A DNA stretch of 64,000 bases. It comes from an uncultured Pelagibacteraceae bacterium (lineage in GTDB: Bacteria; Pseudomonadota; Alphaproteobacteria; Pelagibacterales; Pelagibacteraceae). The notes under the pieces were generated by a model that did not search any database, had not been told where the DNA came from, and saw only the letters and a program-made list of their open reading frames with translations. The stretch lies in assembly GCA_902580945.1 (NCBI GenBank), contig CACHML010000005.1:30896-94895 (forward strand), given 5' to 3'. A program made the position numbers and the translations under genes. Shown here piece after piece: positions 1-8,651 of this stretch; within the stretch, counting starts at the first letter, position 1; each line of letters opens with the position of its first letter.

Positions 1-2
1 CA

Positions 3-815
3 TCTAATAGAACAATTGCTACTGGCATTGTAACTTGTGCAGGATCATTTGGTTTTTTTGTGTCACCTTTACTTGTAAGATATTCATTAATTGAAATTGG
101 ATGGGAAATAACGATTTTATATTTTTGTTTTCTTTTAGGAATAGGTCTAATAACAGCTTTATTTATTAGTACACCTAAAACTCCAGTTGGAAATAACGAC
201 AATAATAACCAAACAGCTAAGGAAGCCTTAATAGAAGCATTTAATAATAAAAGCTTTATATTTTTAACCTTAGGATTTTTTGTTTGCGGTTGGCATATAG
301 CTTTAGTTGCTACACATATACCAACATACATGATGGATAGAGGCATGCCTGACTGGACAGCAGCTATGATTTTAGCATTAGTAGGTGTGTTCAATATGAT
401 AGGAACTATGGGAAGTGGTTATCTTGCAACTAAGTTTAGTAAAAAGAAAGTACTAAGTGCAATATATTTGTTAAGAGGTGTTTCGCTAATATATTTTTTA
501 TATTTGCCACCAAGTATATTTAACTCAGTTGTATTTGGAGTTACTTTTGGACTTCTATGGCTTTCAACTGTGCCACCAACAAATGGTTTAGTAGGTCATA
601 TATTTGGAACAAAACATATTGGTCTTCTTTATGGAATAGTTTTTGTAAGTCACCAGATTGGGTCTTTTCTTGGGGCATATTTAGGAGGAGTTTTTTATGA
701 AATGCATGGAAATTTTGACTACGCATGGTACGTTTCTATCGCATTATCAATCTTTGCAGGTTTGATACACTTACCAATTAAAGAGAAATCAATTGAAAGA
801 GTTCAAACAGCATAA
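3..815 (+). CDS. MFS transporter, C-terminal part (cut by window edge)
   Basis: The reading frame is open from the first in-frame codon at position 3 to the stop at 815, so the start lies outside the window and any internal GTG start near 60 is only apparent. The visible 270 residues contain about seven or eight hydrophobic membrane segments separated by a polar central loop rich in Asn (about residues 60-75), then a basic FSKKK loop, as expected for the second half of a 12-helix major facilitator. The family exchanges small solutes across the inner membrane. The look is that of the oxalate/formate or monocarboxylate antiporter branch, but the substrate cannot be told. The next gene starts 23 bases before its stop. 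Confidence 0.85.
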   Translation, partial: SNRTIATGIVTCAGSFGFFVSPLLVRYSLIEIGWEITILYFCFLLGIGLITALFISTPKTPVGNNDNNNQTAKEALIEAFNNKSFIFLTLGFFVCGWHIALVATHIPTYMMDRGMPDWTAAMILALVGVFNMIGTMGSGYLATKFSKKKVLSAIYLLRGVSLIYFLYLPPSIFNSVVFGVTFGLLWLSTVPPTNGLVGHIFGTKHIGLLYGIVFVSHQIGSFLGAYLGGVFYEMHGNFDYAWYVSIALSIFAGLIHLPIKEKSIERVQTA

Positions 816-2007
816 ACTAAAATTTAATCCATTTTTAGAAAATCTTTATCAGTCTAATAAGCCGTTGATAATATACAAAGTTGATGGTGGCTACGATTTA
901 TTTACTGATTTTTCAAAAAAAATAATAATTAACAACAGGAATATAGAAAATTTCTTAAATTCATTTTCAACAAAAAAATATAGGAAAGAAACAGATATTT
1001 TTATTGGCTTTTTTGGTTATGAAATACTTTGTAATTTACTTAAAATAAAAATTAAAAATCAAAAAAATATAAAATTTTATAAAGGTGTGTTTTATAAACC
1101 AGAAACGATTATAAAAATTAGAGATAAAATTAAAATATATTCAACAAAAAAAAATCATAATTTCAATTATCAGTTCCAGAAAACCAATATTTCGAGCCCC
1201 TTTAAGTTAAATATTAGCTACAAAAAGTATAAAAAAATATTTGATATATTTTCAAAGAAAATACGTGAAGGACAAACTTATCAAATCAAAATATGCACTA
1301 AATATAAAAATAAATCTGAGATAAATCCTGTTAATTTCTTTTGGAAACTTATGAAAATTAATTCATCCCCAGAGTCATTTATGATTAGAGATAAAGATTA
1401 TTCAATAGTTAGTTGTTCTCCGGAAACATTGATTGATAGAAAAGGTGACACAATCATTACTAAACCAATAGCTGGAACGCTAAAAAAGAATAAATTTTAC
1501 AATAAATTAAAGGCTTTAAAATATTTTAGAAACAATAATAAAGAAACGAAAGAACATAATATGATTGTTGATCTTGAAAGAAATGATTTATCAAGAATTT
1601 GCAAACCTGGAACCGTTGAGATTAAAAAGGAGAAGTATGTTGAAGAATATAAGCATCTTTATCATTATGTAACAAGTATTGCGGGCAGGATAAAAAAAAA
1701 TATTTCTGTAAAAGAAATAATAACTTCTATGATGCCTGGTGGATCTGTCATTGGGTGTCCAAAAATTAAGACATTACAATTATTAAACTCTCAGGAAAAA
1801 GAAGACAGAAATATTTTTACTGGAAGTTTTGGTTTTATCAAATTTAACGAAGATATGAGGTTTAATATAATAATAAGATCTATTTTAAACTTCAAAAAAC
1901 AATCAGAGATTTCTGCGGCATCAGGTGTAGTTTTAGACAGTGCGGCAAAAAAAGAATTTAATGAGAATTTTATAAAAGCAAAATCATTATTAGAATTATT
2001 TAAATGA
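793..2007 (+). CDS. pabB: Chorismate-binding enzyme, PabB-like (aminodeoxychorismate synthase component I)
   Basis: The 404-residue protein has the chorismate-binding fold: a KPIAGT segment (A227), DLERNDLSR (about residues 260) and PGGSVIGCPK near residue 318. PabB aminates chorismate to 4-amino-4-deoxychorismate for folate synthesis, with ammonia from PabA. The start is TTG at 793, inside the end of the MFS gene; no ATG is available before the conserved region. It overlaps the amidotransferase gene by 4 bases, and a class IV lyase follows, which favours PabB over TrpE. One oddity is Ala at the position where E. coli PabB has a catalytic Lys (PIKGT); Ala is usual in anthranilate synthase, though some PabB proteins have it too. 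Confidence 0.8.
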   Translation: MKEFKQHKLKFNPFLENLYQSNKPLIIYKVDGGYDLFTDFSKKIIINNRNIENFLNSFSTKKYRKETDIFIGFFGYEILCNLLKIKIKNQKNIKFYKGVFYKPETIIKIRDKIKIYSTKKNHNFNYQFQKTNISSPFKLNISYKKYKKIFDIFSKKIREGQTYQIKICTKYKNKSEINPVNFFWKLMKINSSPESFMIRDKDYSIVSCSPETLIDRKGDTIITKPIAGTLKKNKFYNKLKALKYFRNNNKETKEHNMIVDLERNDLSRICKPGTVEIKKEKYVEEYKHLYHYVTSIAGRIKKNISVKEIITSMMPGGSVIGCPKIKTLQLLNSQEKEDRNIFTGSFGFIKFNEDMRFNIIIRSILNFKKQSEISAASGVVLDSAAKKEFNENFIKAKSLLELFK

Positions 2008-2561
2008 TATATATAATTGATCATCAAGACTCTTTTACTTGGAACGTTGTTCATCAATTTTCCCAATTTGATGAGGTTATCTGCACAAATTATTTTGAAT
2101 TAAACAATAACTTACTTGAAAAATCTGAAACAATAGTACTATCACCAGGACCAGGATCTCCTAAAGATTACCCAAATACATCAAAGCTCTATAAAAAATT
2201 CAAGGGAAGAAAAAAAATAATAGGAATATGTCTAGGATATCAACAAATTTTATTTTCTGAAAAAGCAAAAATTATTCAACAAAAAAATATTTTCCACGGA
2301 TACCAGTCTGAAGTAAAAGTAACAAGTAACAAGTCAATCTTTCAAAAAAATTCAAAATTCAAAGTTGGCAGATACCACTCACTAAAACTAAAAGAGCCAT
2401 TTTCAGCTAAAAATTTTGAAATAACAATCAGATGTTCAAACACTGGTATTGCAATGGGTTTTGAAAACATTAAAGATGATGTATATGGATTTCAATTTCA
2501 CCCAGAATCTTTTTTAACAAAAAATGGTAAACTACTTATTAAAAAAATCTTATCAGCGTAA
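2004..2561 (+). CDS. pabA: Class I glutamine amidotransferase, PabA/TrpG type
   Basis: This 185-residue protein is a standalone glutaminase subunit that would hydrolyse glutamine and pass ammonia to the chorismate-binding partner encoded just upstream. The triad elements are visible: nucleophile Cys76 in GICLGYQQ and the His-Glu pair in FQFHPES near residue 166. The N-terminal DHQDSFTWN and SPGPGSP segments are typical of PabA/TrpG proteins. ATG at 2004 overlaps the pabB stop by 4 bases, implying translational coupling. PabA and TrpG cannot be separated by sequence alone and one protein may serve both folate and tryptophan synthesis; the neighbouring pabC-like gene favours folate. Confidence 0.85.
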   Translation: MIYIIDHQDSFTWNVVHQFSQFDEVICTNYFELNNNLLEKSETIVLSPGPGSPKDYPNTSKLYKKFKGRKKIIGICLGYQQILFSEKAKIIQQKNIFHGYQSEVKVTSNKSIFQKNSKFKVGRYHSLKLKEPFSAKNFEITIRCSNTGIAMGFENIKDDVYGFQFHPESFLTKNGKLLIKKILSA

Positions 2562-3294
2562 CACACTTAAAGAGATTAAATTTAATGATCTTTGGAATAA
2601 AAATGGTGTCTTTACTACAATGTGGATATACAGCAGGCCACCTAAAATTCTTTTTTTTAAATCACATATTCAAAATTTAATCAAATCTTTAAAAGCTTAT
2701 AAAATAAGCGAGAGTAATATTAAAAACATTATTTTAAATTTAATTAAAAAGAATGTTAATAGAAAAATTTCTTACAATCATTTACTCAGAGTTGCTTTAA
2801 ATAAAAAAATTATATCTATTTCTATTAGGGAAAGAGTAATACCAAAAAGTAAATTTAGTTTAAAATTAGTAAATTATGAGAGAGTGAAACCTGAGTATAA
2901 AAATCTGAAATATAAAAAAATATTAGAATTTTTGTCAAAAATGAATACATCAAAACAGGATATCGCTTTATGTGTAAATAATAAAATTCTTGAAACTGGA
3001 ACTTCAAATCTTTTGTTTGTTTATAAAAAAAAGATTTATTCGCCAAAGTCAAATTATTATAAGGGAACAAATATTAAGTTTTATGAAAAAAAATTTCGTA
3101 TTATTAAAAAGGATATTTACCTTAGGGATATCAAGCAGTTCGAAGAAATTATATTAGTTGGATCAGGAAAAGGGGTCGTATCTGTTAATTTAATTGAAGG
3201 TTATAATTGGAAAAGAAAAAGTAAAGAAACGTTTAATAAAATTTTTAAAACCTTCAAAAGTGAGTTCAGCAAAAATATATATAAATATAACTAA
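2524..3294 (+). CDS. pabC: Class IV PLP enzyme, probable aminodeoxychorismate lyase
   Basis: The protein has the aminotransferase class IV fold: an N-terminal segment with GVFTTMW, a candidate PLP lysine in the NLKYKK segment (about residue 140), ILETGTSNLLF, and a C-terminal GSGKGVVSV loop. PabC eliminates pyruvate from aminodeoxychorismate to give p-aminobenzoate. Position right after pabB and pabA supports this over a branched-chain aminotransferase. The ATG at 2524 lies 38 bases inside pabA with no clear ribosome binding site, so the true start may be a later non-ATG codon. The last base overlaps the start of the HIT gene. Confidence 0.75.
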   Translation: MVNYLLKKSYQRNTLKEIKFNDLWNKNGVFTTMWIYSRPPKILFFKSHIQNLIKSLKAYKISESNIKNIILNLIKKNVNRKISYNHLLRVALNKKIISISIRERVIPKSKFSLKLVNYERVKPEYKNLKYKKILEFLSKMNTSKQDIALCVNNKILETGTSNLLFVYKKKIYSPKSNYYKGTNIKFYEKKFRIIKKDIYLRDIKQFEEIILVGSGKGVVSVNLIEGYNWKRKSKETFNKIFKTFKSEFSKNIYKYN

Positions 3295-3692
3295 TGAGAG
3301 ATCCAAATAATCCATGTCTTTTTTGCAATGTTCCAACAAGTGAGTTCGTATTTGAAAATAATTTAGCCTTTTCAACTTTTGATTCTTATCCAGTTTCAAA
3401 ACATCATGCGCTAATTATTCCAAAGAGACATGTTGAAAACTATTTTGATTTGTCTGAAGAAGAAGTTTTATCCTGCAATAAACTAATAAAAAAAATGAGA
3501 AATAAAATCCAAGAGCTTGATCCGACTGTAGATAGTTTTAATATTGGCACAAATTCAGGCAAAGAAGCAGGGCAATCAATAATGCATTGCCATATACATT
3601 TAATTCCTAGAAGAAAAAACGATGTGGATAACCCGCAAGGTGGCGTGAGGGGAGTTATACCTTCAAAACAGCATTATCAGCGTAAAAAATAA
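3294..3692 (+). CDS. HIT family nucleotide-binding hydrolase
   Basis: This 132-residue protein carries the histidine triad HCHIHLI near residue 98, in which the middle histidine is the nucleophile that takes AMP from nucleotide-phosphoramidate or dinucleotide substrates. A pair of N-terminal cysteines (CLFC, residues 8-11) could bind zinc as in several HIT proteins. Length and the RHVENYFDLSEEE segment match the Hint/Fhit superfamily. It shares a single base with pabC and so probably ends the pab transcript. The physiological substrate is unknown and a folate role is only suggested by position. Confidence 0.85.
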   Translation: MRDPNNPCLFCNVPTSEFVFENNLAFSTFDSYPVSKHHALIIPKRHVENYFDLSEEEVLSCNKLIKKMRNKIQELDPTVDSFNIGTNSGKEAGQSIMHCHIHLIPRRKNDVDNPQGGVRGVIPSKQHYQRKK

Positions 3693-3753
3693 ATTTTTAA
3701 CAATATACCAGTGCTAAAATGTCACTTTATCGTAGTTGATCTATTTTAATAAG

Positions 3754-3759
3754 TATACT
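3754..3759 (+). promoter_or_regulatory. Candidate -10 element for the apr operon
   Basis: TATACT sits 30 bases before the aprM start, in the 96-base gap after the HIT gene. No good -35 is seen at the usual distance, so the assignment rests on the -10 match and on the position ahead of an apparent operon. A GGAAGGA ribosome binding site follows at 3774-3780. Confidence 0.3.
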
Positions 3760-3788
3760 AAGAATTCAATGGCGGAAGGAACATCAAA

Positions 3789-4589
3789 ATGATTTCAACA
3801 AATCCATTTTTTATTTTATCCCAGAGTGTCCCGGCTATTTTAATGCAGTCGTTCGTTATACTTATGGGTATTTTAATTTTAGTGGGGACTGTTATGGATA
3901 TTATCCATAAAAAAAATGTAAAATACTTTTTCCAAAATGCAAAAAAAGCAAAATTGTCAGCTAAAAAAGAATTAACAACTTCTGAAAGAATAACAGTAAT
4001 ATCAAAAACTATTGCAAGCGATATAGCAACTACTTCTGAGCTAGGAGCAGGTAAAAGAAGATTGGCACATGTAATGGGAATGTATGGAACAATTCTGTTT
4101 TGGGTTGGATCAGTTGTGATGATATTTTTTTATACTTCTCCAAATTCAGTAACACCATCTTTTTGGCCAATTATTTGGCATGTTGGTGCGGCTTTAACAG
4201 TTCTTGGTGGAGGTTGGTTTTGGTTTTTTTTAAGAGTTGATGTCTACTCCGAAGCTCAACCATGGTATAGAATAATCCAAGCAGACTTATTTGTACTTGC
4301 ATTGATTGCATCCTCATTGTTCGGATTAATTTGGTCATATCTTCAATCTTTAAATTTAGTAGGCAGATGGGATGATTTTGTATTTTTGGGATTATTTATA
4401 ATTGCAAATTTAGTTTTATTTGGCGGTGTATATTGGTCTAAATTTGCACATATGTTTTATAAACCTGGTGCCGCTTTACAGAAAAATTTAGCAGAAGCTG
4501 ACGGATCTAGAGATAATCTTCCACCAGAAGCTGATGCTCCTGAGCAATTTGGCCTAGGCATAAAAAGAGAAGAGCCAAAACATTATTAA
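3789..4589 (+). CDS. aprM: APS-reductase-associated membrane protein AprM
   Basis: The 266-residue protein has about five hydrophobic helices (around residues 14-35, 95-115, 125-150, 165-190 and 197-217) and a hydrophilic tail. AprM is the membrane partner thought to pass electrons from the AprBA adenylylsulfate reductase into the quinone pool in several sulfur-oxidising lineages. The call relies on its position directly before aprB and aprA and on the membrane topology; no classic heme motif is claimed. It begins with a good ribosome binding site (GGAAGGA) and shares an ATGA junction with a 7-codon mini-ORF. Confidence 0.8.
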   Translation: MISTNPFFILSQSVPAILMQSFVILMGILILVGTVMDIIHKKNVKYFFQNAKKAKLSAKKELTTSERITVISKTIASDIATTSELGAGKRRLAHVMGMYGTILFWVGSVVMIFFYTSPNSVTPSFWPIIWHVGAALTVLGGGWFWFFLRVDVYSEAQPWYRIIQADLFVLALIASSLFGLIWSYLQSLNLVGRWDDFVFLGLFIIANLVLFGGVYWSKFAHMFYKPGAALQKNLAEADGSRDNLPPEADAPEQFGLGIKREEPKHY

Positions 4590-4623
4590 TATGATACAGA
4601 ACTTAAAGGAGAAAATATAAATT

Positions 4624-5094
4624 ATGTCAACTTTTGTATACATGACTAGATGCGATGGCTGTGGTCATTGTGTAGATATTTGTCCATCAGATATAATGCA
4701 TATCGATGAGACGATTAGAAGAGCAAAGAATATTGAACCAAACTTTTGTTGGGAATGTTATTCATGTGTAAAAGCATGCCCTAACCATGCAATTGATGTT
4801 AGAGGTTATGCAGATTTTGCTCCAATGGGACATAGCGTCAGAGTCAGAAGAGAAGAGGAAAAAGGAACTATTTCTTGGAGAATTAAATTTAGAAATGGAA
4901 CAGAAAAGAATTTTGTATCACCAATAACAACTAAACCTTGGGGTAAGTTTATTCCAAAGTTAGCTGAAGGTGACAAACCAAATCAAGGAGAAATTAATTC
5001 TCAAATTCTTTATTCAGAGCCAGAGGGACTAAATACAAATAAGGAGTTACCAAAAGTAGATAAGAGTGCCTTTAAAAAAGGAGTTTATTATTAA
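4624..5094 (+). CDS. aprB: Adenylylsulfate reductase beta subunit
   Basis: This 156-residue ferredoxin-like subunit relays electrons between the AprA flavin and the membrane partner. Eight cysteines for two 4Fe-4S clusters are visible: C10, C13, C16 and C52, and C20, C42, C45 and C48, in the CDGCGHCVDIC and CWECYSCVKAC segments. A C-terminal tail that wraps around AprA in known structures follows. It has a strong AAAGGAG site upstream and its stop overlaps the aprA start by one base. The order M-B-A fits a sulfite-oxidising system acting in the reverse direction (sulfite plus AMP to APS). Confidence 0.95.
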   Translation: MSTFVYMTRCDGCGHCVDICPSDIMHIDETIRRAKNIEPNFCWECYSCVKACPNHAIDVRGYADFAPMGHSVRVRREEEKGTISWRIKFRNGTEKNFVSPITTKPWGKFIPKLAEGDKPNQGEINSQILYSEPEGLNTNKELPKVDKSAFKKGVYY

Positions 5095-6950
5095 TGGCTA
5101 GAAAAACGATTGTAGAAAATTGTGATATCTTAGTTGTCGGTGGGGGTATGGCTGGAACTGGAGCAACTTTCGAAGCTAGACATTGGGGAAGAGATTTAAA
5201 AATAGTTTGTGTTGAAAAGGCTAATATAGATAGAAGCGGTGCTGTTGCTCAAGGACTATATGCAATTAACTGTTATATGGGAATGCAATGGGGCGAAAAC
5301 CAACCAGAGGACCATGTAAGATATGCAAGAAATGATTTAATGGGATTGGTAAGAGAAGATCTTGGATATGATATGGCTCGTCATGTAGATTCAACTGTGC
5401 ACATGTTTGATGAATGGGGTCTGCCTATGATGAAAAATAAAGAGACAGGCCGTTATCAAAGAGAAGGCAAATGGCAAATAATGATACACGGTGAAAGTTA
5501 CAAACCAATTGTTGCAGAAGCAGCAAAAAAATCTGCAGATAAAATTTACAATAGAATAATGATCACTCATCTTTTAATGGATGAGAACAATGAAAATAGA
5601 GTTGGTGGTGCAGTCGGATTTAATATGAGAACTGGTGACTACCACGTATTTAAATCAAAAACAGTTATTGTAGCTGCTGGAGGAGCTTCACATATTTTCA
5701 AACCTAGAGCCGTTGGTGAGGGAATGGGAAGAACTTGGTATGCACCATGGAGTAATGGATCAGCATATGCATTACCTATTGCTGCTGGAGCTAAAATGAC
5801 CCAAATGGAGAATAGAATTGTACTCTGTAGATTTAAGGATGGTTATGGTCCAGTTGGAGCATATTTTTTACATTTAAAAACGTATACTCAAAATGCAAAT
5901 GGTGAAAATTATGAGAAAAAATGGTACGAAAAAACAAAAGAATTAGTTGGAGAGTATATTGATCATCATCCTACCCCTACATGTTTACGTAACCATGCTT
6001 TCATTCAAGAAACTATGGCCGGCGGCGGACCAATTCACATGGTTACGAAAGAAGCATTCCAAGATCCACACTTAGAAACAGTTGGTTGGGAAAATTTCTT
6101 AGGTATGACAGTTGGACAGGCAGTTGTATGGGCTTCTCAAAATATCGATCCAAAATACACAAACCCAGAATTAACAACATCGGAGCCATATGTTATGGGT
6201 TCGCATGCCACATGTTCAGGAGCATGGGTTAGTGGGCCAGAAGATTTATCTCCACCTGAATATTTCTGGGGATATAATAGAATGACAACAATTCAAGGTT
6301 TATTTGGTGCCGGAGATACTGTGGGTGGAAGCGCCCATAAATTCTCATCTGGATCTTTTACTGAGGGAAGATTAGCTGCAAAAGCTGCAGTAAAATATAT
6401 AGAAGATCAAAAGGCAAATGATATCAAAGTAAGCGACAAGCAATGCGATGATTTCAGGGAAGTTATTTATAAACCATTAGAAAATTATACAGTTGGAAGA
6501 AATGAAATAACTGGTGGAACAGTTTCACCTAGTTATATTTCCCCGATCCAAGGTTTGCAAAGACTTCAAAAAATTATGGATGAATATGTAGGCGGTATTA
6601 GCTATAATTACATGACAAATGAAAATACTCTCAAAAAAGGCCTAGAGCTTCTTGCATGGCTAGAAGAGGATTTAGAAAATGTTGGAGCTGAAGACTATCA
6701 CCAACTTATGAGGGCTTGGGAGCTAAAACATAGAACAATTACATCTCAATGTGTAACAGAACATACTTTATTCAGACAAGAAACTCGTTGGCCAGGTTAC
6801 TACTATAGAGGGGATTATATGAAATTAGATGATGAAAATTGGCATTGTCTCACCCTATCTAGAAGAGACCCTAAAACAGGTAAATTTACGATGGAAAAGG
6901 CACCTGTTTATCATATAGTTGATGAAAAAGAGAAAAAAGAAGCTTCTTAA
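5094..6950 (+). CDS. aprA: Adenylylsulfate reductase alpha subunit
   Basis: This 618-residue flavoprotein is the catalytic subunit that interconverts sulfite plus AMP with adenosine 5'-phosphosulfate. An N-terminal FAD-binding motif VVGGGMAGTGA lies near residues 14-24, VVAAGGASHIF near 190, and GLFGAGDTVGGSAHKF near 405, all typical of the fumarate reductase/AprA flavoprotein fold. Length is normal for AprA. It is co-transcribed with aprM and aprB. No ATP sulfurylase (sat) gene is present in the window, so the enzyme that would release sulfate from APS must be elsewhere. In this group the system is considered to detoxify or oxidise sulfite. Confidence 0.95.
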   Translation: MARKTIVENCDILVVGGGMAGTGATFEARHWGRDLKIVCVEKANIDRSGAVAQGLYAINCYMGMQWGENQPEDHVRYARNDLMGLVREDLGYDMARHVDSTVHMFDEWGLPMMKNKETGRYQREGKWQIMIHGESYKPIVAEAAKKSADKIYNRIMITHLLMDENNENRVGGAVGFNMRTGDYHVFKSKTVIVAAGGASHIFKPRAVGEGMGRTWYAPWSNGSAYALPIAAGAKMTQMENRIVLCRFKDGYGPVGAYFLHLKTYTQNANGENYEKKWYEKTKELVGEYIDHHPTPTCLRNHAFIQETMAGGGPIHMVTKEAFQDPHLETVGWENFLGMTVGQAVVWASQNIDPKYTNPELTTSEPYVMGSHATCSGAWVSGPEDLSPPEYFWGYNRMTTIQGLFGAGDTVGGSAHKFSSGSFTEGRLAAKAAVKYIEDQKANDIKVSDKQCDDFREVIYKPLENYTVGRNEITGGTVSPSYISPIQGLQRLQKIMDEYVGGISYNYMTNENTLKKGLELLAWLEEDLENVGAEDYHQLMRAWELKHRTITSQCVTEHTLFRQETRWPGYYYRGDYMKLDDENWHCLTLSRRDPKTGKFTMEKAPVYHIVDEKEKKEAS

Positions 6951-6968
6951 AATCAGTAGATCGTAGAA

Positions 6969-7319
6969 ATGGCTTTATTAGATAAATCCGATGAGGAAAT
7001 TATTAAAATAGCCGAACCTATTTGGGCAAACCTAGTTAAATCATCAAACATTAAAGATTACGGTGGTTTTACAAGAGATCTGTCATCGCAAATGATGTAT
7101 GGGGCGAATGAAGTTGAACTAGGAAAACAATGGGCAGGAAATAAACTTATTTCAAGTTTAACTGAGGGATGTAAAGCTATAGGCTGCTTAAGAAGAGGCC
7201 TTTATATTACTATACTTTACAAACAAACTAGCACTGAAATACCAGGAGACTTTTTAGGAAGACTCGTCCTTGGAGATGAGGGAGATGAGATTAAGGTTTT
7301 TGGAGCAACAATCTTTTAA
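6969..7319 (+). CDS. Conserved-looking unknown protein in apr operon
   Basis: I do not recognise this 116-residue protein. It is soluble, acidic at the start, with no signal peptide or membrane helix. Two nearby cysteines occur in GCKAIGCLRRGLYI (about residues 69-75), and the C-terminal half looks beta-rich. It begins 18 bases after aprA on the same strand, so it is likely part of the operon. It lacks the C-terminal cysteine pattern of DsrC/TusE proteins. A role in sulfite or APS handling is only a guess from position. Confidence 0.75.
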   Translation: MALLDKSDEEIIKIAEPIWANLVKSSNIKDYGGFTRDLSSQMMYGANEVELGKQWAGNKLISSLTEGCKAIGCLRRGLYITILYKQTSTEIPGDFLGRLVLGDEGDEIKVFGATIF

Positions 7320-7369
7320 ATAACTATAATATTCTTTGCATTTGATACAACTTGTGGTATCTCGCGAGT

Positions 7370-7516
7370 ATGTTTCAACTTATAAACAAAAATTTAAAAA
7401 AATTACCTTTATTTTTTGAAAACCAATTTAGTAAAATAATTAAATCATTTTTATATCTTTTTATATTCTTTGCTTGGGGCATTATAATCTTAAGCACGGC
7501 CCAAAATTTTATATAA
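7370..7516 (+). CDS. Possible 48-residue single-helix membrane protein
   Basis: A short ORF begins with ATG at 7370 and ends with TAA at 7514-7516 in the 246-base gap between the unknown apr-operon gene and the TauE gene. The product would have a basic amphipathic N-terminus (several Lys, residues 7-11 and 22-25) and one hydrophobic helix at about residues 26-43. There is no convincing ribosome binding site, and AT-rich gaps can produce such ORFs by chance. The hydrophobic pattern makes it plausible but unproven. Confidence 0.3.
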   Translation: MFQLINKNLKKLPLFFENQFSKIIKSFLYLFIFFAWGIIILSTAQNFI

Positions 7517-7565
7517 ATTATTCATATTTATTGACTTTGAACTATTAGAAGAATAGTTACTGCAT

Positions 7566-8651
7566 ATGGAATATTTTCTTCCAATTGCACAAGTAGAAAT
7601 AAATATTTTATATATTTTTGGTTTAAGTTTAGTTGTAGGAATTTTATCAGGGTTATTTGGAGTAGGTGGAGGGTTTTTAATGACTCCATTTTTAATTTTT
7701 ATGGGTGTGCCACCAATTTATGCTGTTCCAAATGAAGCAAGTAATATTTTAGGTACATCAGTTTCTGGCTCTACTACGCATTATCTTAAAGGAACGCTTG
7801 ATTACAAAATGGGTTTAATGATTGTAATAGGTGGAATAGTTGGGACAGTTATAGGAATAATTACTTTTACTTATTTAAAAGATATAGGAAAAATAAATGT
7901 AGTTATTTCACTTGCCTATATGTATATCCTAGCAATTTTAGGAACGTTTATGCTCATTCAAGGTGTTTCAGAAATAGACAAAGCTAGAAAAAAAATTACT
8001 GAGAAAAAAAAATTACATAAACACTATTGGATACATGGACTACCTTTGAGAGTGCGTTTTAAAAAATCTCAACTTTATGAAAGTGCGTTCACCCCAATTA
8101 TAATTGGTTTAATTGTTGGTTTCATAGCATCAATTATGGGAATTGGAGGTGCTTTTATACTTGTTCCAGCAATGATTTATATTATCGGAATGCCAACAAG
8201 GTTGATACCAGGCACATCTCTGTTTGTAACTATCTTTGTAAGTGCAATTGTAACAATTCTCCATGCATTAAATTATGGAACAATAGACTTGATATTAGTT
8301 TTTGTTTTAATCTTAGGATCAATAATTGGAGTACAGTTTGGACAAAAAATAGGTGAAAAAATTGACAGTTCAGAATTCAAAACTATTTTAGCAATACTTT
8401 TGCTTTTAGTAGGTATCGCAATTGCTTATGATACTTTTATCAAAGAAGAAAGTGAAATGAATGTTGTTGTAAATACAAGTGAGAATTTAGGAAACTTAAG
8501 TCAATTTATATTAAGTTTTTCTGAAGATATGCCAATATTTTATGGTCTTACATCAGTATTATTAGCTGTAGTTCTTGGAGTTGGTGCTGCAATGATTAGA
8601 AGAATTTATTCTAATTGGAATGATGCACGGTTAGCAAAATTTAAAAAATAA
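7566..8651 (+). CDS. TauE/SafE family sulfite or organosulfur anion exporter
   Basis: The 361-residue membrane protein has the two-repeat TauE/SafE architecture: GLFGVGGGFLMTP near residue 30 and a second glycine-rich copy, SIMGIGGAFILVPA, near residue 190, with about eight to nine helices. The family exports sulfite, sulfate or sulfoacetate. Its place between the sulfite-oxidising apr genes and the sulfonate-cleaving suyBA/xsc genes makes sulfite or sulfate export the most likely role. A longer central cytoplasmic loop (about residues 130-165) and an extra C-terminal helix make it longer than the two other TauE proteins in this window. It ends directly against the convergent suyB stop. Confidence 0.85.
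   Translation: MEYFLPIAQVEINILYIFGLSLVVGILSGLFGVGGGFLMTPFLIFMGVPPIYAVPNEASNILGTSVSGSTTHYLKGTLDYKMGLMIVIGGIVGTVIGIITFTYLKDIGKINVVISLAYMYILAILGTFMLIQGVSEIDKARKKITEKKKLHKHYWIHGLPLRVRFKKSQLYESAFTPIIIGLIVGFIASIMGIGGAFILVPAMIYIIGMPTRLIPGTSLFVTIFVSAIVTILHALNYGTIDLILVFVLILGSIIGVQFGQKIGEKIDSSEFKTILAILLLLVGIAIAYDTFIKEESEMNVVVNTSENLGNLSQFILSFSEDMPIFYGLTSVLLAVVLGVGAAMIRRIYSNWNDARLAKFKK

Noticed and set aside
6969..7319. DsrC/TusE assignment for the protein after aprA
   Set aside because: No C-terminal conserved cysteine arm and no matching sequence landmarks.
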